A stretch of DNA of 64,000 nucleotides from Microvirga sp052115485 (GTDB lineage: Bacteria > Pseudomonadota > Alphaproteobacteria > Rhizobiales > Beijerinckiaceae). The stretch covers positions 1 through 64,000 of the forward strand of contig NZ_JBFRGU010000007.1 in the NCBI RefSeq assembly GCF_052115485.1. The letters run 5' to 3'. The translations under genes were made by a program, and so were the position numbers. Of the stretch, positions 43,560 to 52,533 are shown piece after piece. The notes beneath the pieces were generated by a model. That model did not search any database. It was not told the DNA's origin and saw only the letters and a program-made list of their open reading frames with translations. Within the stretch, counting starts at the first letter, position 1, and each line of letters begins with the position of its first letter.

Positions 43560-44546
43560 TCAAACGGTATAGGTATTTGTACGATAAAGATTGATGTGGC
43601 GCGTGACGAACTCGATGCTTTGTGTGAGACCGGCGTCGAGCTCCACCCGCGGGCGCCAACCCATCAACTGGTCAGCCTTCGAATTATCGGAGATGAGCTT
43701 CATTACCTCGCTCTTCTCCGGCCGCATGCGCTCCGCATCCTGCACGATGGGCTTGTTCACTCCCATCAAGGACAGGATACGCTGGGCAAAGTCACCGATA
43801 CTGTATGTGCTGCCAGTGCCGAGATTGATGGTCTCACCTTCGATTCCAGGCGTCGTCGCCGCCGCGATGAACCCGGCGACCGTATCAGCAACGAATGTCA
43901 TGTCGCGCTGAGGCGTCAGAGATCCTAACTTGATCGTATCCGCCTGAAGTGCCTGGGAAATGATCGTCGGAATGAAGGCACGCGTCGACTGGCGTGGGCC
44001 ATAGGTGTTGAATGGCCGCAGGGTTACGACACCAGTCCCGAAGGAACGATAATAGCTCTCAGCAATCTTGTCGGCGCCTATCTTCGACGCTGAATAGGGC
44101 GACTGCCCCTGGAGCGGATGGCTCTCGTCGATCGGCGAGGTTATCGCCGTACCGTAAACCTCCGACGTGCTCGTATGCACGACACGCCCCACGGCGAAGC
44201 GCCTTGCCGCCTCAAGCACGTTGAGCGTACCCTCGACATTCGTTCTGATGTAGCTACGGGGCGCGACGTAAGAATATGGTATCGCAATCAGAGCTGCGAG
44301 GTGGCAAACGGCGTCCACTCCTTCGACGGAGCGAAAGACGAAATCGCTGTCTTCAATGTTGCCCGCGACGACGCGAAAGTTCTTCTTGATCTCGGGATCC
44401 AGAAACTCAAGATTTCCCCAGCTTGAGGACGAGCCGTATCGCACCATCGCGGTGACATCGAAGCCATCGCGCACCAGCGCCTCGACAAGATGGCTCCCGA
44501 TGAACCCACCTGCTCCCGTCACCAATATTTTCTTGTTGGTCGTCAT
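43560..44546 (-). CDS. NDP-sugar 4,6-dehydratase, LegB-like
   Basis: A 328-residue extended SDR. The NAD motif is VTGAGGFIGSHLVEALVRDG. Then come IPYSYVAPRSYIRTNVEGTL, VHTSTSEVYGTA and the catalytic YSASKIGADK, and RPFNTYGPRQSTRAFIPTII. These blocks fit the LegB/UDP-GlcNAc 4,6-dehydratase branch. The start at 44546 is chosen because the first residues (MTTNKKILVTGAG) fit the family. Leads the three-gene minus-strand sugar-nucleotide unit. Confidence 0.85.
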   Translation of the reverse strand: MTTNKKILVTGAGGFIGSHLVEALVRDGFDVTAMVRYGSSSSWGNLEFLDPEIKKNFRVVAGNIEDSDFVFRSVEGVDAVCHLAALIAIPYSYVAPRSYIRTNVEGTLNVLEAARRFAVGRVVHTSTSEVYGTAITSPIDESHPLQGQSPYSASKIGADKIAESYYRSFGTGVVTLRPFNTYGPRQSTRAFIPTIISQALQADTIKLGSLTPQRDMTFVADTVAGFIAAATTPGIEGETINLGTGSTYSIGDFAQRILSLMGVNKPIVQDAERMRPEKSEVMKLISDNSKADQLMGWRPRVELDAGLTQSIEFVTRHINLYRTNTYTV

Positions 44547-45044
44547 ACCACTCTCATTCGAACGGATCGCGATGCGACCTACGGCCCTTCGCACCGGAAT
44601 TTGTCACTTTGGTTCGTGTACGTCACACGCCAAGGCACGTCAATGCTCAAGCAATATTCACTCAAACCGAAATTCAAGCTTAAGGAAGAACGTCAAAAGC
44701 AAGTATCATTGTCAAAATGCAGTCAACTAGACATCTTAACCTACGCTAAAGCCGATAGAAATTTATTTATGGTGGATGGTCACACAAGAATTTTCATATT
44801 TTTCAATTGATTTCTTTCAAATAGTTAAGATTTATTTGAAAAAGCATGACCACGCTCTGGGGCTCTGCCGCCCCGGGCCCGATGCCTTGGCGAGGAAGAT
44901 CGATGTCTTTGCGACCAAATGACCCGTCAGGCCGAGCAGCGAACTCCCCCCGGAGAGGGCTAGCCTCTACTATTGACCGTTGTCCGACCGTGCCCAATAA
45001 AGCCGGGGAACTTTCACGACAGCCAGTCATAGCAGGGATTTGCG
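44547..45044. other. Gap between sugar-nucleotide unit and third GT2 gene
   Basis: 498 bp without a supportable gene. The left part (to about 44840) is AT-rich and the right part GC-rich, so the gap spans a composition boundary. It presumably holds promoters for both flanking units. Confidence 0.4.
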
Positions 45045-46823
45045 TTGAGTAGCGAACTGCCGCCGTTTGATGCATCCGTCATTCTCAACATGCACCGAGA
45101 GGCGACGGTTTTGAAGCCGACCTTGCTTTCGCTGGCGAAAGCGGTGCGTGTTGCGGCCGGCGCGGGGCTGCGAACGGAACTGGTCGCGGTATTTGACCGC
45201 TCTGATGACGCCACGCGCGACGTATTCAACTCGTTTGACCTGTCAGATTTTGCCGACGTCCAAATCATCGAATCGGATAACGGCTCCCTCGGACTTTCGA
45301 GGAATGATGGTATCGACAGGGCTCGCGGCGAATATTTGCTGACGTCAGACGCCGACGATCTGATTTCGGACACATACATTCTCGAAACGCTTAAATACGT
45401 CAGAACCCGCGAGAAGAACTCTCTGTATTTTCCTCAATATGTGCTCGCATTCGGAAGTCTTTACTACATTACGAACCAAAGAGACCTAGAGGAAGTAACG
45501 CCCCTGGCGTTTATTGATATGCACCCGTACATATCGAGAATATGTGCGCACTACACAATTTTTAAGACAGTTCGCTATGACGATCTGCATCTCAACTCGG
45601 GTTATGCCTACGAAGACTGGCATTTCAATGCGGAAGCAATCGCGCATGGCATCTCCCTCAGGGTGGTTCCAGGCACTATTCTTTTCTACCGCCAGAGCCC
45701 GGGCAGTCTGGTTCGCGCCGCTGCCGCGACTTCGACAAAGCAGATTTCTCCAACAAAGCTCTTCGAACCGGATGTTTATCTTAAGGTCTGTGCCCCGTAC
45801 TATGCCGCCCTGTCACGAATGGCGGAAACCTGGACCCGCGCCGCTCCGGCATATTCCGATCCCCTGACGGATAAAGAAATCATTCGCATCGTCCAGGCCG
45901 CGAATGCCATCGAGCCGGAAATCGATCTTCCAAAATTCAAACAGTTACAGACCTATTCAAACGCCTCGTCCCATCTGGAAGCCGGCCTCGCATATTATGA
46001 GATCTGTGAGGTCGCGATGGGGAAGTGCTTTCGTGAGGTCGCGCTACTGCCGGACGCTTCACTGAGCGAAGCCAGTACGCGCGTTTTGGATGCCCTTCAT
46101 GAACGTTATCGCCAGGATCCTCTGGCCGATGTATTGGTTATATTCGGCGACCGCTACGGGGACACGCGTTTGATGGAGGATCTTCCTCCGAATGCGGTTC
46201 CTGTCGATATCGGTTTTATCGGCCACAAACTGGACAACGTGAAACGCGGTCTCCTCGCGCTGAAACTGATCGAAGCAAGCGCCGCGGGTGCGCGCCTCCA
46301 TCTACTCGCATCTCCATTCGCTGATGCATTTCTATCGAGCTTCCGACCAATCCTCTCTCAATTCGAGTGCGTCTACCACCGCTCCGGCGACAGCGAGAGC
46401 CTATACGAGCGGCGCCATCAAGGGTGCGTCTCATCGAGCGATCGGGCATCGAAAACGGGGCAGAGCGAGCGTAACATCACCCTCGCAAAAAAATCAGAAG
46501 AGCGTCTGATCGATCTGAGACGAGTCAATGTCATCACTCAGCGTGAACTCGAACGGAGATATCGCGAACAGGTCGCTGCCTTTGAGGTAGAGCTATCCCT
46601 TCTAAGGGACCAAAATGATAGTCTGCTGAGCGCGAATACCACCCTTCAGGACTTTCAGAGGCAAGTGACATCCTCCCGCGCACATCGATTGGCGAGCGGA
46701 TATCTGAAATTCACACAAAGAAACGCGTACTTTGTCAGACTTACCCGCCCCTTACGTCGGTTGGTGGGCGCCAGCATCAGGCTGGTTAGGAAGGTTGTGG
46801 CCCGACACACTGATCAATATTGA
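45045..46823 (+). CDS. GT2 glycosyltransferase with coiled-coil tail
   Basis: A 592-residue relative of the two GT2 proteins upstream: ASVILNMHREATVLKPTLLS, TSDADDLIS, GYAYEDWHFNAEAIAHG and LFYRQSPGSL. A degenerate half-GT4 segment (residues about 350-460) follows, then a coiled coil (RELERRYREQVAAFEVELSL) and a basic amphipathic end (LRRLVGASIRLVRKVVARH). TTG start at 45045 with AGGGA upstream. Higher GC than its paralogues. Confidence 0.8.
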   Translation: MSSELPPFDASVILNMHREATVLKPTLLSLAKAVRVAAGAGLRTELVAVFDRSDDATRDVFNSFDLSDFADVQIIESDNGSLGLSRNDGIDRARGEYLLTSDADDLISDTYILETLKYVRTREKNSLYFPQYVLAFGSLYYITNQRDLEEVTPLAFIDMHPYISRICAHYTIFKTVRYDDLHLNSGYAYEDWHFNAEAIAHGISLRVVPGTILFYRQSPGSLVRAAAATSTKQISPTKLFEPDVYLKVCAPYYAALSRMAETWTRAAPAYSDPLTDKEIIRIVQAANAIEPEIDLPKFKQLQTYSNASSHLEAGLAYYEICEVAMGKCFREVALLPDASLSEASTRVLDALHERYRQDPLADVLVIFGDRYGDTRLMEDLPPNAVPVDIGFIGHKLDNVKRGLLALKLIEASAAGARLHLLASPFADAFLSSFRPILSQFECVYHRSGDSESLYERRHQGCVSSSDRASKTGQSERNITLAKKSEERLIDLRRVNVITQRELERRYREQVAAFEVELSLLRDQNDSLLSANTTLQDFQRQVTSSRAHRLASGYLKFTQRNAYFVRLTRPLRRLVGASIRLVRKVVARHTDQY

Positions 46824-46844
46824 TCAGTCTCACCTGTGGCCCGG

Positions 46845-47606
46845 CTATGCCACCGACGCGCCGACAATCTCATCGTAGCTATCGAAAGCCTGCTCGATCG
46901 GGCCGTCGAACATCAAACGACCGCGCTGAAGCACAAGCCCGCGCGTGCAGAACTTTTTCAGCATCGCCGGATCATGCGAGGAAAGAACCACGATCGGTGC
47001 GCGCTCGATGAAGCTGGCAAGGCGCTTGTTTGCTTTGGCGAGAAAAGCGGCGTCGCCTGCACCGATGCCCTCATCGACGAGGAGAATATCGGCATTGACG
47101 GCGGTCGAAACGGCAAAGGCGAGTCGTGCGACCATACCGGCGGAATAGGTGCGGATCGGCATGTCGAGAAACTCGCCCAGTTCGGAGAATTCGGCGATCT
47201 CGTCCGCCTGCTGCTCGATCTCGGGACGCGTCAATCCGAGATAGAGTCCGCGCAGCAGGATGTTCTCATAGCCTGTCGAGTCTTGATCCATGCCGAAAGC
47301 CGTGTCGAAGAGGGCAGCGACCCGACCTTTCACATCCATGGTGCCTGACGCAGGATGATAGATGCCGGCCATGACGCGCAAAAGCGTGCTCTTCCCGCTA
47401 CCATTGTGACCGATCAGTGCGACACGATCGCCGGGACCGAATTTGAAATTCACGCCGTCGAGCGCCTGAATTTCCACGTATCGGGCCGACTTGCCGGCGA
47501 CGCGTCCGCCGGTCGTCCGCGCCAAGAGCTGATTCTTGATCGAACGGGCCGATGAGGTGAACACCGGGTAGCTGACGCTAACGTCACGAGCTTCGACAAT
47601 AGCCAT
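46845..47606 (-). CDS. Polysaccharide ABC exporter ATPase (Wzt/KpsT-like)
   Basis: A 253-residue ATPase. Walker A is GHNGSGKSTLL, signature YSAGMVARLAFA and Walker B ILLVDEGIGAGD. The N-terminal VSYPVFTSSARSIKNQLL strand is typical of O-antigen/capsule exporters. It ends soon after the core, so the C-terminal carbohydrate-binding domain of long Wzt proteins is missing. The start at 47606 fits the family; the longer frame to 47726 is antisense of wzm. Confidence 0.9.
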   Translation of the reverse strand: MAIVEARDVSVSYPVFTSSARSIKNQLLARTTGGRVAGKSARYVEIQALDGVNFKFGPGDRVALIGHNGSGKSTLLRVMAGIYHPASGTMDVKGRVAALFDTAFGMDQDSTGYENILLRGLYLGLTRPEIEQQADEIAEFSELGEFLDMPIRTYSAGMVARLAFAVSTAVNADILLVDEGIGAGDAAFLAKANKRLASFIERAPIVVLSSHDPAMLKKFCTRGLVLQRGRLMFDGPIEQAFDSYDEIVGASVA

Positions 47607-47632
47607 GGTAAACTCCGCAGTCGGGCGAGACG

Positions 47633-48418
47633 CTAGATCCAGTAGGCGAGTTTGCTTCTGGAACGGGCATAGGTGGTGAGGGCCACAGTCCAGCCGACAA
47701 CCGCCATCAAAATGCAAGCCGTCCAAATGCCAACCGACGGCGATGTGCCGAGGATTGGAATGCGGACAACTTCAAGGAGATAAGTGAACGGATTGATATA
47801 GGCGACCCAGCGACGGCCCTCCGGCAGAAAGCTGACCTGCCAGAAAACGGGTGTTCCAAGGAAAAGCGCCGGAACGAAGGTTTGAATAATAACCGGAATG
47901 TCGCGGAAGCGAGCGCCGATCGAGCCCAGCAGCAGCGCCATCCAAATCAAATTCAGAACGACGAGCATGAGCGCCGGAAAAACCAACAGCGTCGCCCATG
48001 TCAATTGGACCTGGGCGAAGATCATCACAAGAACGATGACGGTGGCGTTGTGCAGAAGATAAATTCCTTGCTGCCAGACCAGCCTGAAGACGTGCAGTGG
48101 CAACGGCGCGGGAATCTGTTTGATCGTAGCGCTTGATGAAATGAAAACACTCGATCCGTCGACCAGGCAACTAGCAATGAAGCCCCAGATGATCAAACCC
48201 GAGGCCGCGAGTGGCATGAAGGTCTTAATATCCTGGCGAAACAGGCCCGAATAAACGAGAGACATGAACCCGATGACGATCGCGCTCGCCAGGGTGATCC
48301 AGAAAGGGCCCAGGATTGAACGACGATAGCGCTGCCGCACATCGTGCCAGCCGAGAAACAGCCAGAGATCGGCCCGCTTCAGACTATCAATAATATCGGT
48401 GATCGCAGCCTTGATCAT
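47633..48418 (-). CDS. Polysaccharide ABC exporter permease (Wzm/KpsM-like)
   Basis: A 261-residue ABC2-type permease with six helices. The N-terminal DLWLFLGWHDVRQRYRRSIL, continuing GPFWITL, is the conserved interface helix of Wzm/KpsM proteins. It forms the channel with the ATPase encoded 26 nt downstream. Together they export a lipid-linked or capsular glycan. Confidence 0.92.
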   Translation of the reverse strand: MIKAAITDIIDSLKRADLWLFLGWHDVRQRYRRSILGPFWITLASAIVIGFMSLVYSGLFRQDIKTFMPLAASGLIIWGFIASCLVDGSSVFISSSATIKQIPAPLPLHVFRLVWQQGIYLLHNATVIVLVMIFAQVQLTWATLLVFPALMLVVLNLIWMALLLGSIGARFRDIPVIIQTFVPALFLGTPVFWQVSFLPEGRRWVAYINPFTYLLEVVRIPILGTSPSVGIWTACILMAVVGWTVALTTYARSRSKLAYWI

Positions 48419-48687
48419 TTCATAAAACCTAGGGGGTGGAGCCGGCTCTTAGCCCATTTCGGCGAGATGACCAAGCCGTGGCGGGGCAACCCGCCCTCAA
48501 CGGAAAGCACCTATATGCATCGAAATTCATAGAATAAGACAATCCAATCACTCTCTATACCAATATAATAAAGTTAACGCTGGCTTATCACTTTTGATAA
48601 ACGAGCCAATGACGCAAGTTTGCTATAGAACCTACTAAAATTAAAATTTTTTACTTTTGCCGAACGCTTCCTCTCTTCGAATCGCGC

Positions 48688-50286
48688 TCATATTTTCTTC
48701 ATAGCGACGAGAAGCCGCAACATCCAGCGGTTGATTGGGATCTTTTTCAAGAGATTGAGCTCGACGGTCCGTGCCGTGGCGTATTCGTTCGCCGCGACGA
48801 GTTGCCTGTCGGTCGCGATGAGTTGCTCCAATACGATATCCCGATTGTTCGAAACCGCAGCCAGTTGCTCCTTGAGAATCGTAATCTGGGCGCAGAGAAT
48901 CGGGGCGATCGGATTTCCGTCGAGGGCGGCATCGAGCCGGAACGGGACGGAAACCGTTCGCGCCCCGCCAGGGCCTTCCTCGACGCCGCTCACGGAAGCA
49001 CTTTTCCATCCCGTTTGCGAAAGAGCGGCGGCAAAGGTGTCTTCATAGTCCCTCGCCTGCCGGTCGAGGGAGTAACCGGCGATGTGCTCGGCGGCCGCGC
49101 CGCCCATCGCCCGGGCGAGATCCGCGTCAGCCGCCAATTCTGAGATGGCCGCAGCCATGGCGTCGAGATCGAAGGGTTCGATCAGGCGGCCATTTTTGCC
49201 ATCGATGATGGTTTCCGGAATCCCCCCGGTCCGGAAGGCGATGACGGGAACGCCGCATCCCATTGCCTCGAGCATCACATTCGGTTGGTTGTCTTCACTC
49301 GAGGGCAGGATGCACAGATCGGCAGCGTTGTAGATTTCGCTGAGGCGCGCATCGTCGGCAACCCAACCGAGATTGATGAACGGTACACCGAGTTCAGTCA
49401 GGTCGCGGGCCGATTTCCCGAACGAGAGGAATCGGACCCGCCCTTGAACCACCAGCTCCGCGAAACGCGGATCCTGCAGGCATCGCTGAAGCGCGCCCAG
49501 GAGGTTCTTGTAACCTTTGCGATTCTCGGCATCGTCATAAACGCCGAAAAGGATAGCGCGTGTGTCGGGATCCAGTTCAAGCGAGCGACGAGCGGCTTCA
49601 CGGTCGCGGATCTGAAAAATGTCGGTCTCCAGCCCATTGCTGATCACCTGCACATTTTGGGCGAAAACCCCGCTCCGGTCCGCCTCATGCGCAAGCCACG
49701 CCGAGGGTGAAATGGCCCGGACATTGGGCTTGCGATAGCGAGCCCGCTTCTCGGCAAGACTGCGGCGGACCAGGCCCAATTCATCGGGATCGACCTGATG
49801 GCAAGGCTCGCACGTACCCGCATATCCGGGACAACCTGCAGAATAATGGCAGCCACCGGTGAAATGCCCCATGTCGTGGAGCGTGAAGAACGTCGGGACG
49901 CCGAGGTCGATCAGGTTTCCCAGCGTCGGCGGCGACATCATGAATCCAGTCCAGTGGACGTTGATAATGTCGTAGCCGCGCATCGCGGAAAGCGCGCTCA
50001 GATCGAAACCGGCAATCTGTGTCGAGAAATTCGTATTGGAGACATCCGTTCGGCGAGCGGACACATAATCGTAGTCGAAAACGGAACTGCCCGCCTCGGC
50101 GAAATGTCCTTCCGGAGTCTCCTCCGTTCGCCGCAGAACCTTGATCTCATGGGCGGGATTCCGGACGTCTCCGGTCACAAACACATCGACCTGATGCCCC
50201 CGTGCCCGCAAACCCGTCGCCAGACGCTGCATCGCCCGCGCAGCGCCTCCCGACGACGCCTCGGTGCTCAACATTGCAATCCGCAA
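48688..50286 (-). CDS. GT4 family glycosyltransferase with C-terminal coiled coil
   Basis: A 532-residue protein. A GT4 (GT-B) fold has MLSTEASSGGAARAMQRLAT at the N-terminus and SEDNQPNVMLEAMGCGVPVI plus FRTGGIPETI in the donor site. A Cys cluster (GGCHYSAGCPGYAGTCEPCH) may bind metal. From about residue 465 a coiled coil leads to a basic tail (MLRLLVAMKKI). TTG start with AGGG six bases upstream. Last gene of the polysaccharide locus. Confidence 0.85.
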   Translation of the reverse strand: MRIAMLSTEASSGGAARAMQRLATGLRARGHQVDVFVTGDVRNPAHEIKVLRRTEETPEGHFAEAGSSVFDYDYVSARRTDVSNTNFSTQIAGFDLSALSAMRGYDIINVHWTGFMMSPPTLGNLIDLGVPTFFTLHDMGHFTGGCHYSAGCPGYAGTCEPCHQVDPDELGLVRRSLAEKRARYRKPNVRAISPSAWLAHEADRSGVFAQNVQVISNGLETDIFQIRDREAARRSLELDPDTRAILFGVYDDAENRKGYKNLLGALQRCLQDPRFAELVVQGRVRFLSFGKSARDLTELGVPFINLGWVADDARLSEIYNAADLCILPSSEDNQPNVMLEAMGCGVPVIAFRTGGIPETIIDGKNGRLIEPFDLDAMAAAISELAADADLARAMGGAAAEHIAGYSLDRQARDYEDTFAAALSQTGWKSASVSGVEEGPGGARTVSVPFRLDAALDGNPIAPILCAQITILKEQLAAVSNNRDIVLEQLIATDRQLVAANEYATARTVELNLLKKIPINRWMLRLLVAMKKI

Positions 50287-50547
50287 ATGCTACCCTAACG
50301 TTTTAATGTTCCGCAAAGCCGGGAATACCGGAACCGGTGTTTTATAGCAATTGCGGGAGGGACGAAACGCTTGGGTTTAAGGGGCTTGGGGCGGCAGGGA
50401 CTTGGAGTCTGGGTTCGCGACCATCACAGGAATAGAAACATTTCCCAAGGATCTGCACTGCCGCCGGGCATGGCATTCCCTTTCGGCAATCGAAGACCAT
50501 AAAATGTCCGCATTGTTGCGGCGGTTCTGGGGCATCAGGAGTACCGA

Positions 50548-52533
50548 ATGCGGTTTTTGCCTCGACGAGATCCGGTTTCATTGTCGGCGCGCATTCTCGT
50601 TTGCCTGATTGCCCTCACTGGTACTGAAGCGAAGGCCTTCGATTTCTTGGGTCTTTTTGGCTCATCGGATCAACCGCCAGCGGCCTCGCAGGCGGCCCTC
50701 CCCTATATGGTGACTTTCGATGTAGAAGGGGGCAGCCGCTCGCTCACAAACCTCCTGCAGGACGCCTCGACGCTCTATCGCTTGCGGGCGGACGCCCCGG
50801 TCGAGGGCGATTCGCTCGCTTGGCGGGCCCAAGCCGATCTTGCCCCCTTGCTCGATGCCCTGTGGGGTGCGGGCTTTTATAACGCGACCCTCGAAATCGA
50901 TGTCGCCGGCGCCCCCCTGTCCTTTGGTGGCGATATCACAGCCGCCGCTCGCGCAGCCGAGCGTTATCGCGGCGTCTCCGCTGTACCGATCAAGGTGCGG
51001 GCCAATCCCGGCCCGCTTTTCAGTTTGCGTCAGATCCGGGTGATCGATGCAGGCACGAAGGAGTCCTTCTCTTCCACCGACCTTCCGCCGAGTGTCATCG
51101 AGGTCGAGCCAGGCGCGCCGGCGCGCTCGGCCGATTTGAAGGCAGCGGAAGTCCGAATGCTCGATCATTTCCGGGCGACATCGCATCCCCTCGCGAAGAC
51201 CGTGGCGGTGGAACCGGTTGTCGACCATGCTGCGAAGACAATGGATGTAACCTACATCTTCGCGCCCGGACCCGTCGCGCCCTTCGGTGAGATCAGCGTT
51301 TCGGGATCTCAGAATGTGCCTGCTTCGGTTGTCCGATCTTTTGTCTACGTGGAGCCTGGCGACCCCTATTCGCCTAAGGCGATCGCAGACACTCGAAAGT
51401 CGGTCGCCTCGATTCCTGCGCTGAGCTCCGTCCGCATTCGCGAGGCGGATCATCTCGATTCGCTGGGTCAGTTGCCGATCTTCGTGGAGGTGACGGAAAG
51501 AAAGCCCCGCCTTGTCGGATTGTCCGCCAATTACTCGACTGTCGATGGCCCTGCCCTGCGCGCCTATTGGGAGCATCGCAATCTGTTTGGCGGAGCCGAG
51601 CGGCTTCGTCTTGAATCCGATCTTCTGCTGCTGCCGCGCAACGACGGCACGCATGTCAAGCGCATCAAGGATTTTGACCGGTCGGATCTCGGCGGCCGTT
51701 TCCGTGCAAGCTTTCTGAAGCCCGCTCTTTATGGCACCCGCAACGATCTGTTGATCGATGGCCAGATCGCGCGCGACAGAACCGGCGGAGATCGGTTCGG
51801 CGGCTATACGACACGATTTGCTGACGGCACCGCTGTGATCCGAAACCGCTTCAGCGATACGTTTTCGGTTCAAGCCGGGCTCCAGTTGCAGAAGGGTCAG
51901 ACGAGCGATGTCCTCGGCGAGGTCGACTACTTCCTCGTCGGCACGCCTGCATCCCTGACCTACGATTCGACTGACCGCCCGCTCGATCCGACGCGTGGCT
52001 GGCGCATCACGGCGTCGCTTGCCCCCTACCCGGCATTCCTCGGCTCGACCGTCAACATGTTCGTCGCGAAGGGCAACGCCTCGACCTATTATGCGTTCGA
52101 CGAGGAAGCGCGCTTTGTTCTGGCAGGCAGGATCGGCCTCGGCTCGATTGCCGGTCCATCCCTTGCCGAGATTCCGGCCAATTGGCGCTTCTACGCGGGT
52201 GGCGGCGGCTCGGTTCGCGGATACCGCTATCAAAGCCTCGGCCCGACGGGACCTTTCGGCCTCGTGGTCGGCGGACGAAGCCTTTTCGAAGCCTCGCTCG
52301 AGGCGCGCATCAAGATCACCGACACCATCGGCATCGTCCCCTTCGTGGATGCCGGCAACGCATTCGATTCCGCCGCGCCTTCCTTTGACGACAAGCTCTT
52401 CGTCTCGGCAGGCCTCGGCCTTCGCTACTACACTGCCATTGGTCCAATCAGGCTCGATGTCGCAGCGCCGCTCAACAGGCGCGATGGCGACAAGCCTGTA
52501 GCGATCTATGTCAGCATAGGGCAGGCCTTCTGA
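50548..52533 (+). CDS. tamA: Outer-membrane assembly factor TamA
   Basis: A 661-residue Omp85-family protein: signal peptide (RILVCLIALTGTEAKA), POTRA domains (about 40-320) and a C-terminal barrel with GGGGSVRGYRYQSLGPTG and the Phe-terminated end GQAF. It works with TamB to insert outer-membrane proteins. Its stop overlaps the tamB start by one base (TGATG). Confidence 0.92.
   Translation: MRFLPRRDPVSLSARILVCLIALTGTEAKAFDFLGLFGSSDQPPAASQAALPYMVTFDVEGGSRSLTNLLQDASTLYRLRADAPVEGDSLAWRAQADLAPLLDALWGAGFYNATLEIDVAGAPLSFGGDITAAARAAERYRGVSAVPIKVRANPGPLFSLRQIRVIDAGTKESFSSTDLPPSVIEVEPGAPARSADLKAAEVRMLDHFRATSHPLAKTVAVEPVVDHAAKTMDVTYIFAPGPVAPFGEISVSGSQNVPASVVRSFVYVEPGDPYSPKAIADTRKSVASIPALSSVRIREADHLDSLGQLPIFVEVTERKPRLVGLSANYSTVDGPALRAYWEHRNLFGGAERLRLESDLLLLPRNDGTHVKRIKDFDRSDLGGRFRASFLKPALYGTRNDLLIDGQIARDRTGGDRFGGYTTRFADGTAVIRNRFSDTFSVQAGLQLQKGQTSDVLGEVDYFLVGTPASLTYDSTDRPLDPTRGWRITASLAPYPAFLGSTVNMFVAKGNASTYYAFDEEARFVLAGRIGLGSIAGPSLAEIPANWRFYAGGGGSVRGYRYQSLGPTGPFGLVVGGRSLFEASLEARIKITDTIGIVPFVDAGNAFDSAAPSFDDKLFVSAGLGLRYYTAIGPIRLDVAAPLNRRDGDKPVAIYVSIGQAF

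Noticed and set aside
44846..45052. 68-residue ORF in the gap before the third GT2 gene
   Set aside because: Pro/Arg-rich composition, no ribosome site and overlap with the next gene's start.
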